Part shown: positions 35,346-46,207 of the stretch, piece by piece
Layout of the letters: each line of letters starts with the position of its first letter
Numbering within the stretch: position 1 is the stretch's first letter
Source of the DNA: Fasciola hepatica
Lineage: Eukaryota; Platyhelminthes; Trematoda; Plagiorchiida; Fasciolidae
DNA: 64,000 nt
Reading direction: 5' to 3'
Assembly (NCBI GenBank): GCA_948099385.1
Contig: CANUEZ040000180.1
Coordinates: 2,171,001-2,235,000 of the forward strand
Translations under genes and position numbers: made by a program
Notes under the pieces: model-generated
The model's database searches: none
What the model was told of the DNA's origin: nothing
Seen by the model: the letters and a program-made list of their open reading frames with translations, nothing else

Positions 35346-37048
35346 TTGTTTCTATCCAACGATGTACGCCCCACGCAGGGATTCCGGTGTGGTTGCTCCT
35401 GCTTTTGACCGAAGTATTAAGAGGTCGTTGGGGGTGAGTGCCGGTTCGCCTTTCGGGTCTGGGACGATCGGCACCAGGGGTCTGTTGTTCAATATGCGTT
35501 CTATTTCTGTTAGTAAAGTAGTCAGCGTCTCGTCATCGAGGGTTTGTTGTGAGGTCAGAGCTGTGAGTATTTTCCTAGTCGATCGTGTCAGCCTTTCCCA
35601 AACGCCACCACGATGACTGGCATGAGGTGGGTTGGAGTGCCATTCTATCCCGTTTGTTACTGTGTTATTTTGTATTTTGGTGTGGTCCAGGCGGTTCCAC
35701 CATTTCTCTAACTCCTTATGAGCCCCAACGAAGTTCGAGCCGTTGTCTGAGTATACGTTTTTGGGGACGCCCGCCTAGCGGTGAACCTTTGAAAGGCCAT
35801 TAGAAATGAATCGGTGGTCATATTATGCACTGCTTCAAGATGGACTGCTCTGGATTGTAAACGTGTTATCAGACAGCCATACCTCTTTCGCGTGTTCCTT
35901 TGCAGTCACACAAGTAACATGTCAAAACAGTCGACGCCAAGTTCCACGAAAGGGCACCATCCCGGTTGAACTCTTACGGCTCGAAGGGGGGCCACCATTT
36001 GTTGGCCCGCTACCGCTCTCCGGCGACGACAAGTGATGCAGTTGCCTATGACTCGCTTGATTGTCTCCGGTCCTGTTGTCACCCAAAATCGCCGACGTAT
36101 ATTGTTTAATAAGCGATTCAAACCTGCGTGTCCCCCTTTTCGATGTACATGGTCTATCAGGCATCTCGTTATGTAGTGGTCACCAGGGATTATTATGGGG
36201 TGTTTTGTTTCGTACTCTAGATTTGAATTCGTCAGCCGCCCTCCAACTCTCAATAGTCCGTTGGCTCGCATGGGGTTTAGTCTTCGGATACTACTGTGCA
36301 ACAGCCTGCTTCCTTTGGCGTTATCACCTATCCTGGCTAGCTCACGGGCCTTGAACGGGAAAGCGTCTAGTTGCAGTAGGCGTAGAACGTCGAGTTCGGC
36401 TTGATTCAGTTCGCCCGGTAGCATCGTCCCTACATTCAATGTGTTTTGTGGTCTTGCGCCTTTTATAATCAATAAGAGTACTTTGTATCGTGTCCACCAG
36501 ACTACGGCTCTGAACATTTTTGTCCAGTTAGGAAATTGGCACAGTTTTTCTACTAGGCTTACGCTTCCCGTGCAGTTTGTAGCCAGTATCAGTCTTTTGG
36601 TCTCGATATCGCCATCATCAGCCTCAGGTATTAATAGCGTTAGCCACATTTCTTTAGCTGCAGTTAGGAAGTCCGGTCCCATTGTCCACATCCGCAACCT
36701 CTCTAGTGTTTTCAGGCCCCTTGAGCAGAAGTCGGCCGGGTTACTGGCGGATTGTACACAGTGCCATTGATCGGTTTTAGTCGACTCGTGGGTTATAGTG
36801 AGTCTGTTGGCCACGAAGGTGGTAAAGCGGATGGTAATGTTGCTTATGTAGTGTAGCATCGTGGCTGAGTGCGTCCAAAAGTTTGGTTCCCAGTTTATCC
36901 GATCGAAGCATCTCCTAATCAGCGCCGCGGCTTTCAGGGCCAGTACTGCTGCCGTCAGTTCCAGCCTTGGAATGGACGCCGTTTTCAGTGGAGCCACTCT
37001 CGCCTTTGCGAGTAGTATCTGGCTGTGATGTCCACCATTTGCGTCCAC
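35346..37048 (-). pseudogene. BEL-1 RNase H and integrase region
   Basis: The 380-codon frame 35,906-37,048 starts with RNase H: 'TASIPRLELTAAVLALKAAA' and 'NFWTHSATMLHYISN', where the usual FWTDS aspartate is H. It continues to the integrase zinc module ('HVHRKGGHAGLNRLL', 'IGNCITCRRRRAVAGQQMV') and stops just after 'GVDCFDM' at the start of the catalytic core. From 35,905 to 35,346 shifted frames still hold 'YSDNGSNFVGAH'- and 'GGVWERL'-type blocks, so the core is present but broken by frameshifts and stops. Confidence 0.9.
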
Positions 37049-37054
37049 CCAGCA

Positions 37055-38102
37055 TCAGCAAGCAACTATCCCGTAGCCTATTTCTGATGCATCGGAAAAT
37101 AAGTGGAGTTGGGCGCCGTTTGTGCATTTGATTCTTGTTAAGCATCTTTGTATTTTGATCTCACCAAGTTGCTCCAGGCTGTGCAGCCAGTCGCGCCATC
37201 GATTATCGTCGTCATCCTGGAGATGTTCGTCCCAACCCGTCCCTCTCTGGCACAGCGATTGCAGCAAGCACCTTCCCGGTAACAACCATGGGGAAACGAA
37301 ACCTAGGGGATCATAGAGGCTTGAGACAGATGACAGGATTCCTCTCCGTGTGGCTGGTCGTTTGGATAGGTCCAGAGTGAATATGAATTCATCACCTCCG
37401 GGTTTACACTGAAGTCCAAGCGTGTGCTTCATTCGTGAAAAGGATCCCGGAAGCCCTCTCGTACACTCCATTTTCTCGGACTTCGGGATAACATTGAGCA
37501 CCTCTTGGCTGTTTGAAGTCCATTTAGTGAGGTTGAATCCCCCGGCCCTTCGAGTGGCGATCAGTTCGGTCATATAAAGAATAGCAGTATTTGGGTCTTC
37601 AAAGGAACACAGTAGATCGTCCACGTAGAAGTGGTCCATTGCTCTTCCTAGCAAATTTCTGGTGCCGCCGAAATGCTTGAGGGTTACACGGAGGGCAAAA
37701 CTAGCACAGAAAGGGGGTGATACCGCCCCAAATGAATGAACGGTCAGCCTGTACTCGTCAGGTGCGCGATTTGCATCGCTTTCAAGCCACCAGCGAAGAC
37801 GAAAGGCGTCCCTTTCTTCAACGGGCATCTTCACTTATAGTATAGTTTATAGTATATTTCTTGACCGTCGTCAATACACATGCACAAGGCAAGATCAGAA
37901 ACATTTCGCGTATGTCCGCAGAGACGGCCACTTTTCCTAGCCGAAAACGACATGAAATCTCGACTAGTGGTGTTGTCCAGTCTGGGCCCTGTAGTATATG
38001 ATTGTTGAGTGACAGACTCTGACATTTTGCGGCACGGTCGAAAACCACTCTGACCTTCCCCGGTTTCTTTGGGTTCACGACTGGTGATGGGGTAGGTACC
38101 AC
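37055..38102 (-). pseudogene. BEL-1 reverse transcriptase, interrupted by a 58-bp insertion
   Basis: The frame 38,102-37,818 gives 'KPGKVRVVFDRAAKCQSLSL' and 'VAVSADIREMFL', then runs into foreign sequence. The frame 37,834-37,055 resumes with 'VKMPVEERDAF'-type sequence, 'LTVHSFGAVSPPFCASFALR' and 'FYVDDLLCSF' (YVDD catalytic box intact). The gap is exactly the 58-bp insert, which also shifts the frame. Otherwise the domain reads well over about 340 codons. It would copy element RNA into DNA. Confidence 0.92.
37835..37899. repeat. 58-bp insertion in BEL-1 RT, copy of the 52-bp end sequence
   Basis: Positions 37,835-37,892 have no counterpart in BEL-1 RT: removing them joins 'REMFL' to 'VKMPVEERDAF' in frame. 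Positions 37,848-37,899 equal 60,429-60,480 at 51 of 52 bases. On the minus strand the insert ends in an AT-rich run with repeated ACTATA. The shared segment continues 7 bases (GATCAGA) into BEL-1 sequence, which may be microhomology. No clear target duplication. Confidence 0.85.
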
Positions 38103-39010
38103 CTCAAATTTGCGCTAGTTACCGCTGTATCCACTCTTTCCATATAACCCGAATCGATGTTATTTTGTATGGCTCGCGTGTATTCTATCCTTAATTGTGG
38201 TTCTCGAATTAGCCTGGTTTTGAGGAAGCATAATCTTTTCAGATCCATTTCTCGGCTGTTTGGCATAGGTTTTATGTTGGGTCTCCACGGGACAGGAACC
38301 TCGAAACGATCTATTACATACTTGACGTTCTTGGCTACCATTTTAAAAGCCGACCTATCTTCTCGTGATGGGGCAGCTCTATCAATGGCCAGGTCGGCAA
38401 ATTCGGTGTTATACAGCTGTTGGAATGCCTGTTCAATGTTCGCCGTTTCCACCGAAGTGCAGTTTATTTGGATTTGTTTGCCGCATCTTCCGTTTGTACT
38501 ACCATATAAAGTCCAGCCGAATATAGTGCGTACTTCATAGGGTGCTTTGCGGATTTCTATTCTTTGATCCAGGACCCAAAGCGCTTCGGGTGCATCGCAA
38601 CCGATAAGCAGATCAATTTCGTTATTCTGCCACTCCTCGATCGTAACCTCGTCGAGATGCAGCCACTGAGTCAGAATCGATTGCACTGACTGAGGTGCTC
38701 TCATCGGCAGGTCCTTTGTGGTGCATGCTTCTAGAGTTTCTGCTCTGTCGTTGTCGACCACGGAAGCGAGTTGTAAGTGCAGTTTGGTCGACTGGATGAC
38801 TTCGGTGCCACTCACTGTGCTCACTGCTAATGAAGATTGATTCCCTCTAATCCCATTTCTCTCTGCGAGCTCCTTCCTCACTAGCGTGGTATCCCAGCCA
38901 CTATCTAAGAAGGCCAACGCTTTTATAACCCCAACTGGGGTTTCTACGCCGACTGCTATTACTGCCAGGCAAATGGGTCTGTTAGTGGAGCGGGACACTG
39001 AGCAGACCAC
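38075..39010 (-). pseudogene. BEL-1 aspartic protease (DUF1758-like) and pre-RT region
   Basis: A 311-codon open frame carries 'VIKALAFLDSGWDTTLVRKE' (retropepsin DSG active site retained; the usual following S is W), then 'LAVSTVSGTEV', 'LPMRAPQSVQSILTQWLHLD' and 'IDLLIGCDAPEALWV', the hallmark DUF1758 tail of BEL pol. It ends with the pre-RT 'IRTRQ'-like spacer and 'YMERVDTAVTSANLRWYLPH'. The protease releases gag and pol products. It overlaps the RT frame by 28 nt, which marks a frameshift. Confidence 0.9.
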
Positions 39011-39028
39011 ACTTGGCTTCGGGGCTTC

Positions 39029-40297
39029 TTAGGCATTCAGAATCTGTAATTCGTGCAGTGGGTAATGGTGCTTCCCATGGCATCCATCCTGACTACAACT
39101 GGGTTTCGTTCGACACATCGCCGCTCGATGTGAATTGTTGAGACAGACGAAGCACACGCCCAATCTCTCAGCCATTTCCCATCGTTCATGGACGTCTACT
39201 TTGCGGAGGCGAGGACATTCCGCTAGGTGATGAGGAGCCCCACAAACGTTACACGCCGGCAAGTTGTCACCTTCGCGAGATAATGCGTGTGTGTTTGACC
39301 ATGGTTGGCTTCTACTTGGTTCCCTGGTCCAGGTTTGCGTCGTCGTAGTCCTGGGTAATTTGCTCGTCTAGCGCACAAGTTGACCGAAACGACTGTCTGC
39401 TTTTCGGGCATGACGGTCTGTAAACGGCGTCATGTCTTAGAACGTGGTTTCTCGCCCATATCTACTGATCCCTTCGGCTTCCTCGGCCCATCTACCCTGT
39501 AGCCTTGTGGGTAAACTGCGCATTATGGTCTCCAATGTGTGCAGTGCGTTCAGGTCTGATCGGTAATCTAAGTGATTCAATGCGATGCTGCAGTTCTGCT
39601 ATTTTATAACCAGGCTGGCCAGAGAGCCCGACTCGCTTTTGGAGCGTTTTGCCCCTGATAGTACAGCATCGACCAAATTCCGGGCGACCGTAAATGGTTG
39701 ACCAAATAGGTTTTTCAGAATGTCACGTGCCCGAGTGTGACCTTCTTTAAGCTCCAGCATAGAGCACCCGTCGATTGCTTCCCTGGCCCTTCTAGGACAG
39801 TAATGAAGTAAGTACAGGAATATCTGTCCTGGATGGGGTACTCCCCTTTCCACAAAGTTTTCGTACTGTCTAACGAACTAAAAGTGCTGTTCTGCGCTCC
39901 AGTCAAATGGGAACAATTCCACTCTTGGTAAGTCAATAGCGTGGGGTAAACTGGAACAAGTCGACTTTATTCGTTCCACAGAACTGCTAGGCTAAATGGC
40001 CGTGTGCTCCGTGGTCTCCACAGCCACCTCTCGCTCCCGTCTTTGGAGTAGACCTTTCCTTGCAGATTCCGCTTCTTCCCTAGCCTGCTCGAGCTGGGTT
40101 TCTAATAAGACTATTCTCAATAGGTAGATATCAATACCTTTAAATTCCATATCACTAGCTGAAATACATGAAATTGCACTGAGAGCACTAGCAGACCTAG
40201 CAATGTCTAAGGAATTAGTATCACCCAAAAATACCCCAGGGACATGCCCGGTTACTTCCTGTCCAGTTTCGGTTTTTCTATGTCCTCTTATTGGCAC
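39029..40297 (-). pseudogene. BEL-1 gag (DUF1759-like) with zinc knuckle
   Basis: Four minus frames together form gag. 39,992-40,297 has a coiled-coil-like stretch ('LETQLEQAREEAESARKGLL'). 39,599-39,936 has 'PRRAREAIDGCSMLELKEGH' and 'ARDILKNLFGQPFTVARNLV', typical of the BEL DUF1759 capsid region. 39,029-39,262 has 'CNVCGAPHHLAECP' and 'CFVCLNNSHRAAMC', two CCHC-type knuckles that would bind RNA. Stops and shifts interrupt it at about 39.95 and 39.5 kb. Confidence 0.8.
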
Positions 40298-40336
40298 TCC
40301 TGATTGACTTCCTCCTGGTAATTCCAGGTTGAGTAC

Positions 40337-40354
40337 CGCAACGGTTATCCAGAC
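40337..40354 (-). repeat. 5' LTR of BEL-1, inner stub
   Basis: These 18 bases (plus: cgcaacggttatccagac) correspond to the inner end of the BEL-1 LTR (tgtaacggttattccgac at 34,563-34,580). The remainder of the LTR resumes at 47,837 on the far side of BEL-2. The last five bases, CAGAC, are the left copy of the BEL-2 target duplication (right copy CCGAC, 47,837-47,841). Confidence 0.75.
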
Positions 40355-40695
40355 TGTGAAGTCCAGCCACCGGAACGTTCACGCGACGCGTAGCAGCCAA
40401 TTTCGACACAACTCAAAACAAAGCCGATTCCAAATAGCTACGGTACTATATGCAACAAATTAATTAATTTTACAATAATCAAACCTTAATATTGTTTCTT
40501 CTGGGCTCTTTCGCTCCAAAGCGGACAACAAAACAACAACTGCAGCTGGGTAACAGCAAAACGTTAGATGCAAGGGAAGAGATTACCAAATACATTCACA
40601 ACGAAATTCAAGCTGAGCAACTCTCGCTCGAGGCAACGGTATGGGTCCGGTTTGTGACAAAGATTTAGAGAAATGAAACAAACAATCCGAATTCT

Positions 40696-41746
40696 CAAAG
40701 TAAGAACGGACAATGGCAATCCAAATCTGTCTCTGCACGTGCGTGTGTGCATGTGAAATCGATCACAGTGTGGAATGTTCAAGTGGTTGCACATGTGTTC
40801 GGGACCATGACGTGGGCCATGGAAGCTTAAGTGCTTGCACAAATTGTTTCTGAGCGCACAGGGAAGGATTGTAGAGACGAATGCTCACGGCTTCGGCTGT
40901 GGCTAAGATGCGACACTTGACAAGTCTTCATTGCTTTCCTCGGACTTTGTAAATGGTGCGAAAAGCGTTTCTCACCTCGACTGAGTGGTTTGATTCAACA
41001 AGGTGTGAGCACACCGCACTCGTAATTGTCTCAATTGCTCCCGTGTTCAGCCAGGCCGGGTGGTGTTCGCGAACGCGTTCGGATAAGCGCCGAGTCGTGC
41101 GACCAATGTACCTAGTTTCACAGGAACGGGTGAAGGAATACACACAAAACGAGGTAGCAGAATTCGGCACTATGTCCTTCAATCGAAAACACACCATCGG
41201 TTTGGAAACGAACAGGATTTGCAACTGTGCAGCGTAGATTGTTTTGTTGATTACTCTCGATAATCTTCGTTGAATAATTTCGGCTTCCGTGTCGCCTTTG
41301 AACGGTAAACGCGCATATAGTATCTTCTTGGTGGCTCCTGTTCCTAAGGAACTAGGTTCATTGGTCGCACGACTCGGCGCTTATCCGAACGCGTTCGCGA
41401 ACACCACCCGGCCTGGCTGAACACGGGAGCAATTGAGACAATTGCGAGTGCGGTGTGCTCACACCTTGTTGAATCAAACCACTCAGTCGAGGTGATAAAC
41501 GCACTTAAGCTTCCGTGGCCCACGTCATGGTCCCGAACACATGTGCAACCACTTGAACATTCCACACTGTGATCAATTTCACATGCACACACGCACGTGC
41601 AGAGACAGATTTGGATTGCCATTGTCCGTTCCTTTTTTGAGTCATATATATTGTCATGTATTGGTATGAGTACGAATAACTGAAAACGAGCTTGTTCGCC
41701 ACGTTGTTTATTCTCATTGTGTTCAGTGGGATTTTTAAGACAAATG
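40696..41746. mobile_element. Penelope-like element fragment, inverted arrangement, 1,051 bp
   Basis: The insert is flanked by GAATTCT at 40,689-40,695 and 41,747-41,753. It contains a left arm (about 40,701-41,123) and right arm (about 41,346-41,635) that are inverted copies of the PLE 3' part. The right arm lacks roughly 140 bp present in the left (about 40,830-40,966). The unique loop of about 220 bp continues the endonuclease. A final segment (41,636-41,746) matches the PLE 5' inverted-repeat region near 63.1 kb. Inverted and partial terminal copies are known for PLEs. Confidence 0.85.
40928..41340 (-). pseudogene. GIY-YIG endonuclease of the PLE fragment
   Basis: The minus frame reads 'LPFKGDTEAEIIQRRL', 'CVYSFTRSCETRYIGRTTRR', 'LSERVREHHPAWLNTGA' and 'HLVESNHSVEVRNAF', then stops at 'KVRGKQ'. 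This is the C-terminal GIY-YIG endonuclease typical of Penelope-like elements (VY.F.C.C...YIGRT.RRL..R..EH), with the YIGR block and the following arginine in place. It would cut target DNA during insertion. The frame is open for over 130 codons, but the RT that precedes it in a full element is missing. Confidence 0.88.
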
Positions 41747-41836
41747 GAATTCTAGCAAAGATAGTTCATACGAATGAAAATGTCGTTTGTAATATGGATG
41801 CTAATGTATTGAACGGGGTTTCCGAACGTCTTTACA

Positions 41837-41926
41837 CCGGCCCCCAAAATCCGACTTGGATTTTTCCCGTGCACCGCTAGGTGTGGTCGGCCTCATGCAT
41901 CGGCTCGCCCTATGGTTCCCCAATAC
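41837..41926 (-). promoter_or_regulatory. BEL-2 pol-LTR spacer with polypurine tract
   Basis: About 90 bp lie between the DUF5641 stop and the 3' LTR. The last bases before the LTR on the minus strand, GGATTTTGGGGGCCGG, form a purine-rich run with two C residues. By position this is the plus-strand primer site. Confidence 0.6.
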
Positions 41927-42472
41927 CTATAATGTATCACCCTCAATAACAGCTCCCAGTCGGACAAGTGGATCAACTCTCAGTGGTCCCTCCCGGATAG
42001 GCAGATCCGAAAACCCGCCTCCCACTTGAGGAGAGTTGGCCTCTGAACTAACATCACCAGTGTCCGGTTCGCCTTCAATAAGACAAATCTTTCTAATGTC
42101 ACGGATCACTAATCCTTCAGCAGTTCGCACTGTTGCCGTTCGTACCAAGCCATCGTCCGAAACTGAGATGCTATCGATAACTCCTATCGGCCAGCGGCCA
42201 CGCGACAAAGCCTCCGAAACTAGTGGCACTACATCACCCGATCTAAAGTTGCGTTCTTGAGTTATCCACTTCTGCCGCTGTAATAATAGTGGAAGATATT
42301 CCCTGATCCATTTCTTCCAAAACACAGATGTTAGGTAGTTTGCCTGCCTCCGATGACGAACCATTCTATCGCGCAACGAATCCGTCGGAATATCTCGTGG
42401 GTTCGCCCTCAGGATAAGTAGGTCATTGGGCGTGAGTACTGGCAGATCACGACAGTCCGAGGTCAAAGGCAC
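41927..42472 (-). pseudogene. BEL-2 DUF5641 domain (end of pol)
   Basis: A 181-codon frame reads 'LPVLTPNDLLILRANPRDIP', 'ANYLTSVFWKKWIREYLPLL', 'RQKWITQERNFRSGDVVPLV' and 'WPIGVIDSISVSDDGLVRTA', then an acidic end 'RLGAVIEGDTL'. It matches the integrase end plus DUF5641 of BEL pol over its whole length and is the longest intact 3' module of the three BEL elements. It follows the integrase frame after a short shifted gap. Confidence 0.92.
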
Positions 42473-42496
42473 TAGCGGTCGTCCGCTTACTATCAG

Positions 42497-43345
42497 CTAA
42501 CTTTCCGTAAGGAATGTCAACAATATTTCGTCAGTCGTCGGCCGCTCGTCACAAACTGAAAGAAGTACTCTTCTAACCGAGGGCACCATGATCTCCCATA
42601 TGCCACCACGGTGACTAACATGTGGGAGATTGAAATGCCACTGCACGCCCCGTTGCAACAATCTATCCTCAATCTTATCACTAGACCAGTTTCCCATTAG
42701 GTTCTTCAATTTCCTTTGAGCCCCGACAAAGTTTGTACCATTATCACTAAAAATCTCGGACGGTGCCCCTCTCCTCGACATGAAACGCAGCAATGTCATA
42801 ATGAATGAACCCGTTCTTAGAGAATGAGAAACTTCAATATGTACCGCACGTATCTGTAGGCAGGTGAAGATGCATCCATATCGTTTCTCCATGCTGCGCC
42901 CATGTTTAACCGCAAATGGGCCAAAGTAATCTATTCCGACGTATTTGAACGGAAACCAACCTTGTTGGACCCTAATGGCTGGTAGAGGAGCCATCATCTG
43001 TTTGCCTACGACCGTCAAATGCTTACGGCATTTCCAAGATCCTCGAAGTACTCGCTTGACGGCAGCTCCCCCCTGTACAATCCAAATTTTTTGTGAAGTT
43101 CCGCGAGTAACTGAGAAGGTCCTGCGCGTCCTTCCATCGCGTGATACCATCGGATTATCGAGTCTGTAATCGGGTGAGTCTTGGGTAGCATCACCGGATG
43201 TTTCACACTCTGAAGCTGACTGGAGTAGTTCAGTCGTCCTCCAACACAAATAATTCCATTTAATAAAATCGGATCGAGTTTTAATAGAGTCCTGTTCATC
43301 GAGGACTTGTTAGTGCATAGGTTATTGCTCCTGTCTCGTAGCCAT
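42497..43345 (-). pseudogene. BEL-2 integrase
   Basis: Frames 43,299-43,015 and 43,249-42,497 overlap through a shift. The first gives the zinc-module side ('VGGRLNYSSQLQSVKHPVML'). The second gives the catalytic core: 'VGIDYFGPFAVKHGRSMEKR', 'IFSDNGTNFVGAQRKLKNLM' and 'SHRGGIWEIMVPSVRRVLLS', keeping D, D and E in the expected order. The zinc-module HHCC is eroded. The enzyme would join element DNA to the host chromosome. Only the N-terminal shift prevents a continuous reading. Confidence 0.9.
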
Positions 43346-43346
43346 T

Positions 43347-43966
43347 TTAGCTCTTCGCTTGGACCTTAGCCTGTACAATCTGAATAACACTTTCCTCCGC
43401 TTTAGCAATGTCGTTTAACTTCAACGGCCCAGTTGTCAATCTTTGATCCGTGCGCCAGCCTCTCATGACTGCATCGTACGTTTTAAAATGGGTTAACCAC
43501 GCTACCGACTTCAGCAAGTGAAACCAACGGGAGTGCCTAGCTAGAAATGCGTCCGTCCATGCATCCTGTAACACTGTGAGAACTGTACTCGAAGGCTGCT
43601 CAACTCAACGTTTGGTGGTGCTGCAGGAACCGTAAGACTGGTCGGCCATGAAGTTTCATCGTTCATCAAGGATTTAGGACCTTCGAACCAGCAGCTGATA
43701 TCACTCGGTGATGTTGTGCCTCTTGATGCCAAGTCTGTAGGGTTAGCCTCCGATCTGACATGACGCCACTGCCAGTGTTCCAACCACTGACGGGTTTCAG
43801 CCAAATGGTTGGCAACGTACGTACTAAATCTCGTTTTAGTGTTGTTTATGGAGTGCAAAACTATATCAGAGTCCGTCCAGTAGTAGGTCTTACCAAGCCT
43901 GATTCCAGTTTCTTCCATAAGAATCCGAGAAAATCTAACGGCCAGTCTTGCTGCGGCTAACTCCAA
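43347..43966 (-). pseudogene. BEL-2 RNase H region
   Basis: Minus frame 43,966-43,541 has 'MELAAARLAVRFSRILMEET', 'KTYYWTDSDIVLHSINNTKT' (the WTDS aspartate kept) and 'HVRSEANPTDLASRGTTS' (the NPTD block). The following frame 43,574-43,347 has 'HSRWFHLLKSVAWLTHFK', a linker found between RNase H and integrase in BEL pol. The upstream 'TIPR' start lies in a shifted frame at about 43.98 kb. RNase H would remove the RNA template. Confidence 0.9.
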
Positions 43967-44026
43967 TCGAGGGATCGTTACGGTCTTCAGAGAAGCTGCC
44001 CTTGACTTAGAGAACAGTAGGGCACA

Positions 44027-45232
44027 CTAGGGGGCTGCATCCCTTGAAACCACTCTGGAATACGCCACCACCCCATGGCCAACTTCAGAAGCGTCGCAAA
44101 ATACATGAAGCTGCACACCTTCTTTCAGTGAGTCACTTCTAATAATGGATCGCTGAATTTTGAATGCGCGAAGCTGTTCCATACTTTTTAACCACTCATT
44201 CCAGCATCGAAGGGGTTTTTCTCCAATTGGGTCGTCCCAACCAAGCTTCAGGCAACACAGTGATTGCAATAACACCTTGCCTGGCAGAATGAAAGGTGAA
44301 ACCAACTTTAGTGGGTCGAACACGGATGATACTATGGACAACAAGCCACGCCTTGTTTGAGGTTTTTCGCGTGTTGTGAATGAAAACTGGAACGTGTCTT
44401 CTATTTCACTCCATTCTAACCCCAACGTCCTCTCCGGCACAGACGCGCAATCATCTATTTCCAAATTGCGATGGGCCAGCTCAGATTTTGGTAAAATATC
44501 CAGCACCTCCTTACGATTACACACCCACTTCTGAAGCCGGAATCCACCCCGTGATAGTAACTCGCTCATCTGGGTAGCAAAAACTCTTGCTTTCTCCGGT
44601 GTGGGCAAAGAAACAAGACAGTCGTCTACATAGAAGTTGTTATACACGGCCCTGGAGATGTAATCCTCATACTGTCCTCCCCAATCGTCTGCCGTGCGAC
44701 GTAACGCGAAATCTGCAGGAAATGGGGAGGAAGTGGCACCAAACGGGGGGGCATTCATCTGATATTCGACAAGATTACCACCTAGACGACCATTTTACCA
44801 CCAGAGGAACCTCAGTGCTCATTTGTCTCTCGTCAGCACTCGAACCTGCATGAACATTTCTTCGATATCCGCAGCCAACGCGACAGATTCCTTTCGAAAA
44901 CGAAGCAACACTCCAACTAAGCTTGCTGTCGTATCTGGTACTGTAGCAAGTAATCATTCAAGGAGCTTCCCTGGAATGCAGCCGCACAGTCAAAAACCAC
45001 CCGCAACTTGCTAGGCTTTTTGGGGTTTCCAACTGCGTGATGTGGTAAGTACCCCTTTAAGCTCAAAACCCATTTTTAGTTGCAAATCGGGCACTAACTT
45101 GGCATGGCCCTTGCGCACACAACCCTCGATTATTGTAGAGTATTTGGCAAAGAATTCAGGGTCACGCGCGAACCTTTTCCTCAAGCCGTTCAATCTCTCT
45201 TGGGCAACAATATGGTTATTTGGAAGTCTCAC
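44027..45232 (-). pseudogene. BEL-2 reverse transcriptase
   Basis: The 45,232-45,011 frame holds the N-terminal 'EKYSTIIEGCVRKGHAKLV'-like segment, and 44,957-44,775 continues through motif A in broken form ('DIEEMFMQV' type, frame lost). The 243-codon frame 44,758-44,027 then gives 'MNAPPFGATSSPFPADFALR', 'NNFYVDDCLVSLPTPEKARV' (YVDD intact) and 'RTLGLEWSEIEDTFQFSF', ending in the connection 'QLHVFCDASEVGHGVVAYSR'. At least two shifts separate the N-terminal third from the catalytic centre. Confidence 0.9.
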
Positions 45233-45244
45233 TTCAGGATTCCT

Positions 45245-46174
45245 TCACGGAAGTGCAACCTCATAGCGTGCGTTCAACCAGGTTGTGGCATTGGAAACCA
45301 TATCAACGGCCTGTTTGTCTTCTAATGAAGTAGAGTTTTCTGATGCACACCCATCGCAGAAATCGACGTTGTGAAGTCGATCGATCTGTTCTGCTAAGGG
45401 GTCGATTCCCCTCTCATTGCGGTTTACTGTCCTCACAAAGCGTGGTTCCTGGTTTATCGGACCAAGAACAATCCGCATGGCATAGGGTTGTTTTTCTTGC
45501 CGCATCTTTGCTCTTATGCCCAATGCGCTTCTGGGACATTGGCATCTATCAGCATTTGCACTCTCGAATCTTCCAGATTCAGTCTTTGGAAGCAATGTAG
45601 GTGAGGCCAGAATAAAATGTCCGCATCTGTGCAGTAATGGACTGCTTGGATCGGTAGCCTATCAACACAGAAGGCTCTCTCAACGTTCACGAAATCATTC
45701 TCTGACAATGAGTTCAGTTGCAGCTCCGTTATTCCCGAATTCCAAGTGGTAGTCCCATTTACGGTCGAAATCGAAAGTGAGGTCAAGGATGCCTTCAAGC
45801 CCACCAGCCCCAAAATGTCTTTTTGTATCAGACCCGCTGTCCAGCAGAGTGTAGGTCTCAACAGAGCCCCCCGGTCCGTCAACTTGCACTGGTAGTACAC
45901 CCAAGCTGACCCGACATTCTGGCCTAAGAGTGGCCGCACAATTATTGGTCCACTGCCCAGGCCATTTTGCACTGTCCGTACCCAACTTATCCAGCTGCAG
46001 CCCTTGTGTTGTATCTTGCGTGACTCGATCAGTACACTGCTTCTGTGCAACATGCCGTAGAGGGTGGTGCTGTTTCGGACAACCTGATGTTGAACACGGT
46101 TTGGAAACAGAACGGTTGCTAGACAGATGCCCACACTTGAGACAAGAAAAACAAGCCTTGATTTCTTTGATCAA
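45245..46174 (-). pseudogene. BEL-2 zinc knuckle, protease and pre-RT region
   Basis: The 46,174-45,695 frame starts with 'CFSCLKCGHLSSNR' and 'CPKQHHPLRH' (knuckle) and reaches 'VETYTLLDSGSDT' (retropepsin DSGSDT intact). The overlapping frame 46,134-45,514 carries on in another phase with 'LNSLSENDFVNVERAFCVDR' and ends 'VQMLIDANVPEAHWA', the DUF1758 tail (consensus LLIG.DVPEAHW). 45,595-45,245 supplies the pre-RT spacer. A single shift lies just behind the active site. Confidence 0.88.
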
Positions 46175-46207
46175 TGCCCAACCACCGGGTATATCCCGAG
46201 ACGGGAA

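Larger units (their letters stand above)
40355..41836 (-). repeat. 3' LTR of BEL-2, split by a PLE fragment
   Basis: The two LTR parts are 40,355-40,695 (341 bp) and 41,754-41,836 (83 bp). Their sum of 424 bp agrees with the 425-bp 5' LTR. The minus-strand start is TGTAAAGACG, directly behind a purine run reading GGATTTTGGGGGCCGG. The outer end is TTCACA, one base away from the TTTACA of the 5' copy. Sequence between the parts is the PLE insert plus a duplicated GAATTCT. Confidence 0.92.

Noticed and set aside
40697..41640. CRISPR-like or palindromic regulatory structure
   Set aside because: The inverted arms carry PLE GIY-YIG coding sequence and sit inside an LTR with a target duplication, so it is a retroelement insertion.
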